A DNA stretch of 32,383 nucleotides. Source: Bacteroidales bacterium UBA3290. Its GTDB lineage: Bacteria > Bacteroidota > Bacteroidia > Bacteroidales > UBA932. This document shows, in pieces, positions 1 to 7,999 of the stretch (its first letter is position 1; each line of letters opens with the position of its first letter). The notes beneath the pieces are model-generated. The model was not told the origin of the DNA. It worked only from the letters and a program-made list of their open reading frames with translations, and made no database searches. The translations under genes were made by a program, and so were the position numbers. The stretch is taken from the NCBI GenBank assembly GCA_002361615.1, contig DETK01000035.1, positions 88,572 through 120,954 of the forward strand. Direction: 5' to 3'.

Positions 1-461
1 AGGAGAAGAAAGACCGCGTCGAGGATGCGCTCAACGCTACCCGCGCCGCTGTCGAAGAAGGTATCATCCCGGGCGGCGGTGTCGCCCTGGTACGTGCCGA
101 ATCCGCTCTGGCCAAGGTCAAGGGTGAGAACGAAGACGAGACGACCGGTATCCACATCGTGGCCCGCGCCATCGAGGAGCCGATCCGCATCATTGCCGCC
201 AACGCCGGCAAGGAAGGCAGCGTCATTGTCCAGAAGGTGAAGGAAGGCAAGGCCGACTTCGGCTACAATGCCCGCACCGACAAGTTCGAGAACCTGCTCT
301 CGACGGGCGTCATCGACCCGACCAAGGTGGTCCGCGTCGCCCTCCAGAACGCCGCATCCGTGGCCGGCATGTTCCTGACCACCGAATGCGCCCTGGCCGA
401 CATCAAGGAAGAGCAGCCCGCCATGCCCCCGATGAACCCGGGTATGGGCGGCATGATGTAA
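1..461 (+). CDS. groEL: Chaperonin GroEL, C-terminal part (5' end outside window)
   Basis: This is the last 152 residues of the 60-kDa chaperonin, read in frame from base 3. GroEL forms the double-ring ATP-driven folding chamber in the cytoplasm. The visible part is the C-terminal intermediate and equatorial domain. VEDAL near the start contains the Asp equivalent to E. coli Asp398, needed for ATP hydrolysis. It is followed by the conserved PGGGVAL, the ENEDE-TTG stretch and a methionine/glycine-rich tail ending PGMGGMM, which is the flexible tail projecting into the ring cavity. The stop is TAA at 459-461. groES would be expected upstream, outside the window. A strong terminator follows, so this is the end of the transcription unit. 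Identification is certain; only the N-terminal part is missing. Confidence 0.98.
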   Translation, partial: EKKDRVEDALNATRAAVEEGIIPGGGVALVRAESALAKVKGENEDETTGIHIVARAIEEPIRIIAANAGKEGSVIVQKVKEGKADFGYNARTDKFENLLSTGVIDPTKVVRVALQNAASVAGMFLTTECALADIKEEQPAMPPMNPGMGGMM

Positions 462-480
462 GCTTGACCGGCAATCTGTC
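462..480 (+). repeat. Degenerate copy of a dispersed palindromic intergenic repeat
   Basis: Directly after the groEL stop, the block GCTTGACCGG followed by c-AATCT matches the right half of the palindromic repeat at 19221-19249 in 15 of 16 aligned positions. The left arm is missing because the groEL coding end takes its place. It is read as a truncated copy of the same repeat family, and a third relative lies at 14055-14084. Chance similarity cannot be excluded for one short half-copy. Confidence 0.45.
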
Positions 481-486
481 CCAGAA

Positions 487-512
487 CCTCCGTCCCCGGG
501 CGGAGGTTTTTT
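487..512 (+). terminator. Rho-independent terminator of groEL
   Basis: The arms CCTCCG (487-492) and CGGAGG (501-506) enclose an 8-base loop and are followed directly by six T residues (507-512). It lies 26 bases after the groEL stop and ends the chaperonin unit just before the sufB promoter. Confidence 0.9.
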
Positions 513-531
513 ATTATCGCCGAAATATTAC

Positions 532-539
532 TACTTTTG
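532..539 (+). promoter_or_regulatory. Bacteroidetes -7 element for the suf operon
   Basis: TACTTTTG fits the TAnnTTTG consensus. No clear TTG is seen about 20 bases upstream, where the T-run of the groEL terminator lies. The box ends only 9 bases before the sufB ATG, so the predicted transcript has almost no leader. Confidence 0.6.
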
Positions 540-548
540 TCCCCGACA

Positions 549-2009
549 ATGAAAGAAAGCGACAAAATCATAGAAGAGGTTACCTCGGGGGAGTACGAGC
601 ACGGGTTCGAGACGAAGGTGGAGCAGGACTTCATCCCGAAAGGCCTCAATGAAGATATCATTCGGCTGATTTCACGGAAGAAGGAGGAACCGCAGTGGCT
701 GCTGGACTTCCGGCTCAAGGCCTTCCGGCAGTGGCAGAAAATGACGCTTCCCACGTGGGCGCATCTGGACATTCCGCCCATCGATTTCCAGGACATCGTC
801 TATTACGCCGCCCCCAAGGCGGCGCACAAGTCGGGGAAGCGTGCCATCGACCCTGAAATCGAGAAGACCTTCGACAAGCTGGGTATCCCGCTCAATGAGC
901 GGGAAGCGCTCGCCGGGCTGGCGGATGGAAGCGGCACGGCCGTGGACGCCGTGTTCGACAGCGTGTCGGTCAAGACAACCTTCAGCGAAACGCTGGCCGA
1001 GAAGGGCATCATCTTCTGTTCCTTCTCCGAAGCCGTGAAGAACTATCCGCAACTGGTGCAGAAATATCTGGCAACGGTCGTCCCGATGGCCGACAACTTC
1101 TACAGCGCCCTGAACAGCGCCGTCTTCAGCGACGGTTCGTTCTGCTATATCCCCAAAGGTGTCCGCTGCCCGATGGAGCTCTCGAGCTACTTCCGCATCA
1201 ACGCCCGGGGCACCGGCCAGTTCGAACGCACGCTCATCGTAGCCGATGAAGGCTCCTACGTGAGCTACCTCGAAGGTTGCACCGCCCCGCGCCGCGACGA
1301 AGCGCAGCTCCACGCCGCCGTGGTGGAGATCATCGTGGAGAAAGACGCCGAAGTGAAGTATTCCACCGTCCAGAACTGGTATCCCGGCGATGCCGAAGGA
1401 CGTGGCGGCATCTACAACTTCGTCACCAAGCGCGGCATGTGCAAGGGCAGTGGCAGCCGTCTGTTCTGGACCCAGGTCGAGACGGGCAGCGCCATCACCT
1501 GGAAATACCCGAGCACCATCCTCAAGGGCGACAATTCCTTGTCTGAATTCTATTCCGTGGCCGTGACCAACAACCGCCAGCAGGCTGACACGGGCACGAA
1601 GATGATCCATATCGGCCGGAACACCACCAGCCGCATCGTCAGCAAAGGCATCTCGGCCGGCCGCAGCCAGAACAGCTACCGCGGCATGGTGAAGGTGCTG
1701 CCCGGTGCCGAAGGGGCCCGCAACCACTCGCAGTGCGATTCGCTCCTGCTGGGCGACAAGTGCGGTGCACACACCTTCCCGGTCATCGATTCCGCCAACC
1801 CGGGCGCCACGATCGAACACGAGGCCACCACTTCGAAGATCAGCGACGACCAGCTCTTCTACTGCCGCCAGCGAGGTATCACCGAAGAAGACGCCATCGG
1901 CTTGATCGTCAATGGCTATGCTAAGGAAGTGCTGGGCAAGCTGCCGATGGAATTCGCCGTCGAGGCGCAAAAACTGCTGCAAGTCTCTCTGGAGGGGAGT
2001 ATCGGATGA
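549..2009 (+). CDS. sufB: Fe-S cluster assembly scaffold protein SufB
   Basis: SufB is the scaffold subunit of the cytoplasmic SufBC2D complex, on which Fe-S clusters are built. The 486-residue length is normal for the family. The C-terminal beta-helix core is intact. C396 in QCDSLLLG and H424/E425 in IEHEATTSK lie at the spacing of E. coli SufB Cys405 and His433/Glu434, the cluster acceptor residues. The upstream frame is open to a TTG at 537, but the ATG at 549 gives the usual family N-terminus (EYEHGF, then IPKGLNEDIIRLIS) and the TTG lies inside the -7 box, so the ATG is chosen. Its stop overlaps the start of pnuC (ATGA). It opens the operon sufB-pnuC-sufC-sufD; sufS, sufE and sufA are not next to it. 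Confidence 0.97.
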   Translation: MKESDKIIEEVTSGEYEHGFETKVEQDFIPKGLNEDIIRLISRKKEEPQWLLDFRLKAFRQWQKMTLPTWAHLDIPPIDFQDIVYYAAPKAAHKSGKRAIDPEIEKTFDKLGIPLNEREALAGLADGSGTAVDAVFDSVSVKTTFSETLAEKGIIFCSFSEAVKNYPQLVQKYLATVVPMADNFYSALNSAVFSDGSFCYIPKGVRCPMELSSYFRINARGTGQFERTLIVADEGSYVSYLEGCTAPRRDEAQLHAAVVEIIVEKDAEVKYSTVQNWYPGDAEGRGGIYNFVTKRGMCKGSGSRLFWTQVETGSAITWKYPSTILKGDNSLSEFYSVAVTNNRQQADTGTKMIHIGRNTTSRIVSKGISAGRSQNSYRGMVKVLPGAEGARNHSQCDSLLLGDKCGAHTFPVIDSANPGATIEHEATTSKISDDQLFYCRQRGITEEDAIGLIVNGYAKEVLGKLPMEFAVEAQKLLQVSLEGSIG

Positions 2010-2596
2010 CGTTCAACTGGCTCGATCTGATCAGTTCGCTGCTCGGCCTGACCTGCGTTTTTCTCGCCGGCCGGGGCAGCAAGTATAATTTCTGGGTAGG
2101 CTATCTCTACACGGCCGCCCTGTTCTTCCTTTTCTGGCAGAAAAACCTGGTCGCCTCGCTGCTGCTCCAGCCCGTTTCGCTGGGCATCAACATCCTCGGC
2201 CATTACCGCTGGACCCATCCCAAGGAAGGGGAGACCAGCTCCGAGAAACAAGGCGAACTCAAGGTTTCGATGCTCAACTGGTATGAGCGCGTGCTGACCG
2301 TGGTCATCGTGCTGGTGGTCGCGGCGCTCTGGGGCTGGCTGCTGCGGCGCATCTTCCCCGCCGACCCGCACCCGTATCTCGACTCCTGCGTCACCATCCT
2401 GATCCTCGTGGCCCAGTTCCTCAGCGCCCAGAAGAAATGGGACTGCTGGATTGCCTGGATCGTCGTCAATATCACCCAGCTCATCCTGCACCTGTCGGTA
2501 GGCAACATCTTCATGCCCATCGTCAGCGCACTGTACCTGGTCAACGGCGTCATCTCCCTGATAAACTGGGAGAAAATGTATAAACGGAAAGCCTGA
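2006..2596 (+). CDS. pnuC: PnuC-family vitamin transporter inside the suf operon
   Basis: A 196-residue, strongly hydrophobic inner-membrane protein with about seven predicted membrane segments (for example around residues 8-22, 30-45, 96-114 and 126-140). It matches the PnuC family of facilitators for nicotinamide riboside and related vitamins (riboflavin for PnuX, thiamine for PnuT). Residues 148-155 read WIAWIVVN, which fits the family's WxxWxxxN binding motif. That form is more like nicotinamide-riboside-type members than thiamine-type ones, but the substrate cannot be fixed from this. The start overlaps the sufB stop (ATGA), and its stop overlaps the sufC start (TGATG), so it is translated as part of the suf mRNA. 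Finding it between sufB and sufC is unusual. No riboswitch is visible. Family call good, substrate uncertain. Confidence 0.82.
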   Translation: MTFNWLDLISSLLGLTCVFLAGRGSKYNFWVGYLYTAALFFLFWQKNLVASLLLQPVSLGINILGHYRWTHPKEGETSSEKQGELKVSMLNWYERVLTVVIVLVVAALWGWLLRRIFPADPHPYLDSCVTILILVAQFLSAQKKWDCWIAWIVVNITQLILHLSVGNIFMPIVSALYLVNGVISLINWEKMYKRKA

Positions 2597-3354
2597 TGAA
2601 TACACTCCTTACCATCAAGAACCTGCATGCCTCGGTCGGAGAAAAGGAAATCCTCCGGGGCATCGACCTGACCGTCAACCCCGGTGAGGTCCACGCCATC
2701 ATGGGTCCCAACGGCGCGGGCAAGAGCACCTTGTCGGCCGTCCTGGCCGGTCGCGACACCTTCACCGTGACGGAAGGTTCCGTCACGTACGACGGCCGCG
2801 ACCTGCTCGCCCTTTCGCCGGAAGAGCGTTCCTGGGCCGGCATCTTCCTGGGATTCCAGTACCCGATCGAGATCCCGGGCGTGAGCAATGCCAACTTCAT
2901 GAAGGCCGCCGTGGCCGAGCAGCGCAAGCAGCGCGGCCTGGAGCCCCTCAGTGCGGCGCAGTTCCTCAAGCTGATGCGCGAGAAGATGGCCTGCGTCGAA
3001 ATGGACGGCAGCTTCTCGAGCCGCGGGGTGAACGTGGGTTTCTCGGGCGGCGAGAAGAAGCGCAATGAGATCTTCCAGATGGCGATGCTCGAGCCGCGCC
3101 TGGCCATCCTCGACGAGACGGACTCCGGCCTTGACGTCGATGCCCTGCGCATCGTGGCCTCGGGTGTCAACAAACTCCGCAAACCCGACAACGCCTTCCT
3201 CGTGATCACGCACTACCAGCGCCTGCTCGACTACATCGTCCCCGATGTCATCCACGTGCTCTACAAGGGCCGCATCATCAAGACCGCCGGACGGGAACTG
3301 GCGCTCGAAATCGAACAGAAAGGCTACGACTGGCTCATCCATGAAAGCGAATGA
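2596..3354 (+). CDS. sufC: Fe-S cluster assembly ATPase SufC
   Basis: SufC is the ABC-type ATPase that drives SufB-SufD conformational change during cytoplasmic Fe-S assembly. It is 252 residues, full family length. It has Walker A GPNGAGKST (37-45), a Q-loop at FQYP (87-90), the SufC form of the ABC signature FSGGEKKR (149-156), Walker B and catalytic Glu in LAILDETD (169-176) and the switch His206 in VITHYQ. It lacks membrane segments, as expected for a soluble ABC protein. Translation is coupled on both sides: TGATG with pnuC upstream and a 14-base overlap with sufD downstream. All 15 or so arginine codons are CGN, in contrast to the envelope module at 25-31 kb. Confidence 0.98.
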   Translation: MNTLLTIKNLHASVGEKEILRGIDLTVNPGEVHAIMGPNGAGKSTLSAVLAGRDTFTVTEGSVTYDGRDLLALSPEERSWAGIFLGFQYPIEIPGVSNANFMKAAVAEQRKQRGLEPLSAAQFLKLMREKMACVEMDGSFSSRGVNVGFSGGEKKRNEIFQMAMLEPRLAILDETDSGLDVDALRIVASGVNKLRKPDNAFLVITHYQRLLDYIVPDVIHVLYKGRIIKTAGRELALEIEQKGYDWLIHESE

Positions 3355-4063
3355 TACGATAAGGAAGGAATTCCTCACCAACCCTGCGGGGCGGATCCGG
3401 ATCGCGCTGGAAGAAAACGCTTCCGCCGAGTATCTGGTGCTGCAGGACGGCGCGGAAGCCGCTGCCGGCGAGACATTCTGGGAGATTTCCCTGCCGGAAG
3501 GCGCCTCGCTCAAGATGGTGTTCCTCTCGCTCGACGGCTCGGTGAGCAATCACCTCGACATCGCCCTTGCCGGCGGCAGGGCCTCCTGCGACCTGAGCGG
3601 CCTGAGCCTGGCCAGCGGCACGCAGCGGATGGACTACGACATCCGGATGACGCACCTGGTTCCGGACTGTCAGAGCAACCAGCTCTTCAAGACCCTGGTC
3701 GCAGACCGGGCGGTCACGCATTTCGACGGACTGGTCAAGGTGGTCCCGGATGCACAGCGTACGGAAGCCTATCAGGCGAACCACAACCTGCTGCTCAGCG
3801 AGCAGGCCCACGCCTTCACTCGTCCGCAACTGGAAATCTATGCCGACGACGTGAAGTGCAGCCACGGTGCCACGATCGGCCGCCTGAATGCCGACGAACT
3901 CTTCTATATGCGTTCACGCGGCATCCGGGCCGAAGAGGCCCGGCTGCTCCAGCAACTGGCCTTCGCCGGCGAGATCGTAGACCGGATCTCCACGCCCGAA
4001 TGGTGCGGGCAGATGCATGTTTTGGTAGAAAAACGCCTGCGCAGCGCATTTTCTTCTTGTTAA
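3341..4063 (+). CDS. sufD: Fe-S cluster assembly protein SufD, short form
   Basis: SufD pairs with SufB and SufC2 and is needed for iron entry. The beta-helix core is clear: SNQLFKTLV (112-120), FDGLV (128-132), YQANHNLLLSE (144-154) and KCSHGATIG (172-180). C173 and H175 match E. coli SufD Cys358 and His360, so the functional residues remain. The protein is only 240 residues, whereas typical SufD proteins are about 420-450; the N-terminal helical domain is absent. The ATG at 3341 overlaps the 3' end of sufC by 14 bases. The open frame upstream of it is only the shadow of sufC, so no longer start is credible and a frameshift is unlikely. It could be a natural minimal SufD. sufS, usually next in this order, is not here. 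Confidence 0.9.
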   Translation: MKANDTIRKEFLTNPAGRIRIALEENASAEYLVLQDGAEAAAGETFWEISLPEGASLKMVFLSLDGSVSNHLDIALAGGRASCDLSGLSLASGTQRMDYDIRMTHLVPDCQSNQLFKTLVADRAVTHFDGLVKVVPDAQRTEAYQANHNLLLSEQAHAFTRPQLEIYADDVKCSHGATIGRLNADELFYMRSRGIRAEEARLLQQLAFAGEIVDRISTPEWCGQMHVLVEKRLRSAFSSC

Positions 4064-4105
4064 AACTGCGCTAAAATTTGTCAATAAGTAGAATTTTGTA
4101 GAAAA

Positions 4106-4135
4106 GTTGCGTTTTTTTGCATTTTGGGACGCAAC
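4106..4135. repeat. Inverted repeat between sufD and dnaE
   Basis: GTTGCGT (4106-4112) and ACGCAAC (4129-4135) are perfect 7-bp arms around a 16-base T-rich spacer. It lies in the 183-bp AT-rich gap (4064-4246) between the convergent sufD and dnaE genes, upstream of a clear terminator. There is no T-run after the right arm, so it is not a standard terminator; it may aid 3'-end stability. Apart from this and the terminator, no gene or RNA was recognised in the gap. Confidence 0.5.
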
Positions 4136-4192
4136 ATTCGAGACCCGAACTGCATCTAATAGGTGGTTTAGGTTTTAGTATATTATCATCAG

Positions 4193-4228
4193 AAAGGGCG
4201 GCCACTCGCGAGGAGGACCGCCCTTTTT
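4193..4228. terminator. Terminator between sufD and dnaE
   Basis: AAAGGGCGG (4193-4201) pairs with CCGCCCTTT (4218-4226), with a 16-base loop and a run of five T residues on the + strand (4224-4228). On the - strand the stem is followed by TTTCT, so it may work in both directions. It closes the suf operon and probably the gpmI-lyase-dnaE run. Confidence 0.82.
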
Positions 4229-4246
4229 CCTTTGCCGACGCAGGGC

Positions 4247-7200
4247 CTACAGCGTCACCTTTTTCACCAGCTGGTAACGGAGTCCGTGCTGATCGAGGAA
4301 ATCGATGAGCTCGTAGCCCGGGGAGACCGTGTATTTCTTGGAGAAGAGGCTCAGCTTGTCTTCCGCTCCGTCGTGCGAGAAGCGCAGGTCGATGAAGAGC
4401 CGCGCGGCACCCTTGTGGTGCTTGCACTCCTTGACCAGGGCCTTGCGCAGTTCCGCCGTGGAGGCATCCAGCGGCAGTTCGACGTGGAATTCCTTGATGA
4501 AATCGTCGCGGGTGTTGGGAAGCAGCGCCATGTTGAGGATGCGCAGTTCATAGCTGTCGCCCGCGCTTTCGTCGTCCTTCTTGCGGAAACGCTGTTTGAC
4601 GGCGCACTTGAGCAGCAGGGCAGTGCCGACCTGCGTGTATTTCATGAAGGTCTCGTAGTCCTTGCTGAAAAGCGAGAAGCTGTGGCTGCCGGAGTAGTCT
4701 TCCAGCGTGAAGCGGCACCAGGGCTTGTTGCCGTTCTTGGTATAGCGGATGTCGCATTCCGACACGAGTCCCGCTACATAGTATTCCTTGTTCTGTACCG
4801 ACTTGTCGCTCTGCATCGTGCGCTCGATCTCGTCGAGCCGGGCGATGTTGACCGTGGCGAACTGCTCGATCTCGAACTTGAAGCGGTCGAGCGGATGGGC
4901 CGACAGGTACATGCCCACGCATTCCTTCTCCTTCTTGAGGAATTCCATCTCGTTGTACTCGGGCTGCAGGGGCGGGATGGCAGGCCGCACGGGCTTGAGT
5001 TCCTCCATATCGCCGAACAGGCTCATCGAGGCCGACATCGTATCGTTCTGGAATTTCGTGGCATAGCGGAGCAGGGCGTCGAGATACACGTCGTCCTTGC
5101 TGCTGCCGGTCTCGTAGAAGAACTGCGGGCGGGTGATTTCCGGGAAGCTGTCGAAGGCGCCGGCATAGACCAGGCATTCCATGACCTTGCGGTTGATCAG
5201 GCCCAGCGGCATGCGTTCCACGAAGTCGAAGATGCCGCGGAAGGGGCCGCCTTTCTGCCGCTCGGCGATTACCGCGTCGATCACGCCGCCGCCCACGCCC
5301 TTGATGCCGCCCATGCCGAAGCGGATGTTGCCGGCCTTGTTGACCGTGAACTCCGTGGCGCTCTCGTTGATGTCGGGGCCCAGGACCAGGATCTGCCAGC
5401 GGCGGCAGTCATCCATGATCTTGGAGATCTCGTCCATATTGTCGAGATTGCAGCTGAGGTTGGCGGCGAAGAACTCGGCCGGGTAGTGGGCCTTCAGGTA
5501 GGCGGTCTGGTAACTCACCCAGGCATAGCAGGTGGCGTGGCTCTTGTTGAAGGCATATTCGGCGAAAGCCCGCCAGTCCTGCCAGATCTTGCCGAGCAGC
5601 TCTTCCGAGTGGCCGTGGGCCCGTCCGCCTTCCATGAACTTGACATAGAGTTCCTCCATGTCCTTGATCTTCTTCTTGCCCATCGCCTTGCGGAGCTTGT
5701 CGGCCTGGCCTTTGGTGAAACCGGCCAGCTTCTGCGAGAGCAACATCACCTGTTCCTGGTACACCGTGATGCCGTAGGTGTCCTGGAGGTATTCCTCCAT
5801 CTCCGGGGTGTCGTAGGTGATGGGCTTGAGGCCCAGCTTGCGGTCTACGAAGTCGGGGATGTAGTCCATCGGGCCGGGCCGGTAGAGGGCGTTCATGGCG
5901 ATCAGGTCCTCGAAGCGCTCGGGGTGCAGTTTCTGCAGCCATTCCTTCATGCCGGGCGATTCGAACTGGAAGATCGAGGTGGTGTCGCCGCGGCCGTAGA
6001 GCTCGTACGTGGCCTTGTCGTCGATGGGGATGGCTTCGATGTCGATGTCCACGCCGTGGCCTTTCTTGATCAGGTCGAGTGTCTTGTGGATGATCGACAG
6101 GGTGTTCAGGCCCAGGAAGTCCATCTTGAGCAGGCCGCATTCCTCGATATAGTGGCCGTCGTACTGCGACGTCCACACGTCCTGGCCCGTGTCCTTGTCT
6201 TTCGACAGGCAGATGGGGATGTAGTCGGACAGATTGCCCGGCCCGATGATCGTGGCGCAGGCGTGCATGCCGACCTGCCGGACGCTGCCTTCCAGCTGCT
6301 CGGCGAATTCGAGCACCTCCTTGTTGAGTTCGTTGTTCTCCTTGGCGAGCTCTTCCTTGAATTCGGGCACCAGGCGGAAACAGTTCTTGAGCGTGATCTT
6401 GACGTTCTTCTCTTCCATCTGGCCCTTGTCGTTGCGCACCCGCTCGCTCAGGCGGGCCGGCACCATCTTCGAGAGGCGGTTGCTCTCGTCGATCGACACG
6501 TGGCTGATGCGGGCCACATCCTTGATGGCGCCCTTGGCCAGCATCGTGCCGAAGGTGATGACGCGCGACACGTGGTCGACGCCGTAGGTGTCCTCGACAT
6601 AGCGGTGGGCCGCCTCCAGGTTCTCGAAGTCCACGTCGATATCGGGCATCGAGATGCGCTCGGGGTTGAGGAAACGCTCGAACAGGAGCTGGTACTTGAT
6701 CGGGTCCAGGTTCGTGATCCAGAGGCAATAAGCCACCACGCTGCCCGCTGCGGACCCACGGCCCGGCCCCACGAGCCAGCCCTGGTTGCGCATGGCGCGG
6801 ATGTAGTCCTGCACGATGAGGAAGTAGTCGGGGAAGCCCATCGAGGAGATGGTTTTCAGCTCGAAGTCGATGCGCTCGGCCTGCTCGTCGGTGAGCGTTT
6901 CGCCGTAGCGGATCTTCGCGCCCTGGTAAGTGAGGTGGCACAGGTAAGCCACGGATTTGCAGAAATCGTCACCGCGGTAGTTGCCCTTCGGGTCGTTCTT
7001 GCCCGCCTCGATGTAGGGACGGTATTGCTCGAGATACTTGTCGATGTCGGCCAGGAACGCCGCATCGATCTTGTATTTGGGCAGGATGTAGTCGTGGTCG
7101 ATCTTGTAGGCTTCGACCTTGTCCGCCACTTCGACCGTGTGGGCGATGACTTCGGGATGGTCGGGAAAGAGCGCCGCCATCTCCTCCTCGCTCTTGAGAT

Positions 7201-7978
7201 ACTCCTGCTGCGTGTAGCGCAGACGCTTGGGGTCGTCGATGTCGGAGTTGGTGGTCAGGCAGATGAGGCGGTCGTGGGCGGGTCCGTCTTCCTTGCGGAT
7301 GAAGTGTACGTCGTTGGTAGCCACCACCTTGACGTCGAATTCGCGGGCCAGGTCGAAGAGCACGGGGTTGACCGCCATCTGGGCACGGTACACGTCGTCG
7401 TCCAGGCCGGGAACCTCGGTCTTGTGGCACATCACTTCGAGGTAGTAGTCGTCGCCGAAGACGCGCTTGTGCCAGCGCACGGCCTCGCGGGCGGCTTCCA
7501 GGTCGCCGTCCATGATGTCGCGGGGCAGCTCGCCCGCCAGGCAGGCGGAGCAGCAGATCAGGTTCTCGTGATACTGTTCCAGCACCTCGTGCGACACGCG
7601 CGGCTTGTAGTACATGCCGTGGATGTGGCCTTCGGTGCAGATCTTCATCAGGTTCTTGTAGCCCTCGTAGTTCTTGGCCAGCAGCGTGAGATGGTAGTAC
7701 TTGCGGTGGTCGTTGTCCTTGAGGTGATGGTCGTAGTGCCGGGTCACATAGACCTCGCAGCCGATGATGGGTTTGACGATGGGCTGCTTGTTCCCGTCCA
7801 GGTTGCTCTTGTCGTAGGCGAACTTGAAGAACTCCTTCACGCCGTACATGTTGCCGTGGTCGGTGATGGCCAGGGCCGGCATCCCGAGCTCACGGGCCCG
7901 CGCGAACAGTTTTCCGATGTCGGACAGGCCGTCGAGGATCGAGTATTGCGTGTGGACGTGCAGGTGGACGAAGGACAT
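4247..7978 (-). CDS. dnaE: DNA polymerase III alpha subunit
   Basis: Replicative C-family polymerase of 1243 residues, full length (E. coli DnaE is 1160). An N-terminal PHP domain begins with HLHVHTQYSILDG (H5, H7, H9) and ITDHGNMYG. The polymerase palm has the three catalytic aspartates: D446 and D448 in MPDIDVDFE and D620 in KMDFLGL, matching E. coli Asp401, Asp403 and Asp555. The fingers and tandem HhH region includes YQEQVML and FNKSHATCYA. A C-terminal OB-fold is seen around YYVAGLVSE. It lies 21 bases after the ammonia-lyase and ends near the shared terminator, so it is probably last in the run gpmI-lyase-dnaE. A 5.3-kb open frame on the opposite strand is a composition shadow. Confidence 0.98.
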   Translation of the reverse strand: MSFVHLHVHTQYSILDGLSDIGKLFARARELGMPALAITDHGNMYGVKEFFKFAYDKSNLDGNKQPIVKPIIGCEVYVTRHYDHHLKDNDHRKYYHLTLLAKNYEGYKNLMKICTEGHIHGMYYKPRVSHEVLEQYHENLICCSACLAGELPRDIMDGDLEAAREAVRWHKRVFGDDYYLEVMCHKTEVPGLDDDVYRAQMAVNPVLFDLAREFDVKVVATNDVHFIRKEDGPAHDRLICLTTNSDIDDPKRLRYTQQEYLKSEEEMAALFPDHPEVIAHTVEVADKVEAYKIDHDYILPKYKIDAAFLADIDKYLEQYRPYIEAGKNDPKGNYRGDDFCKSVAYLCHLTYQGAKIRYGETLTDEQAERIDFELKTISSMGFPDYFLIVQDYIRAMRNQGWLVGPGRGSAAGSVVAYCLWITNLDPIKYQLLFERFLNPERISMPDIDVDFENLEAAHRYVEDTYGVDHVSRVITFGTMLAKGAIKDVARISHVSIDESNRLSKMVPARLSERVRNDKGQMEEKNVKITLKNCFRLVPEFKEELAKENNELNKEVLEFAEQLEGSVRQVGMHACATIIGPGNLSDYIPICLSKDKDTGQDVWTSQYDGHYIEECGLLKMDFLGLNTLSIIHKTLDLIKKGHGVDIDIEAIPIDDKATYELYGRGDTTSIFQFESPGMKEWLQKLHPERFEDLIAMNALYRPGPMDYIPDFVDRKLGLKPITYDTPEMEEYLQDTYGITVYQEQVMLLSQKLAGFTKGQADKLRKAMGKKKIKDMEELYVKFMEGGRAHGHSEELLGKIWQDWRAFAEYAFNKSHATCYAWVSYQTAYLKAHYPAEFFAANLSCNLDNMDEISKIMDDCRRWQILVLGPDINESATEFTVNKAGNIRFGMGGIKGVGGGVIDAVIAERQKGGPFRGIFDFVERMPLGLINRKVMECLVYAGAFDSFPEITRPQFFYETGSSKDDVYLDALLRYATKFQNDTMSASMSLFGDMEELKPVRPAIPPLQPEYNEMEFLKKEKECVGMYLSAHPLDRFKFEIEQFATVNIARLDEIERTMQSDKSVQNKEYYVAGLVSECDIRYTKNGNKPWCRFTLEDYSGSHSFSLFSKDYETFMKYTQVGTALLLKCAVKQRFRKKDDESAGDSYELRILNMALLPNTRDDFIKEFHVELPLDASTAELRKALVKECKHHKGAARLFIDLRFSHDGAEDKLSLFSKKYTVSPGYELIDFLDQHGLRYQLVKKVTL

Positions 7979-7999
7979 GGGACGGGGAAAGGGCTTGGA

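Noticed and set aside
537..548. TTG start giving SufB four extra residues
   Set aside because: The TTG is within the -7 box and would be upstream of the expected transcription start; the ATG at 549 fits the family.
672..1982. Long antisense open frame opposite sufB
   Set aside because: SufB is certain on the + strand; the antisense product is the same compositional artefact with no motif or promoter.
4064..4246. A tRNA or tRNA remnant in the sufD-dnaE gap
   Set aside because: A short stretch read on the - strand looks like a T-arm (GTTCGGGTCTCGAAT), but no acceptor stem, D-arm or anticodon arm can be paired with it.
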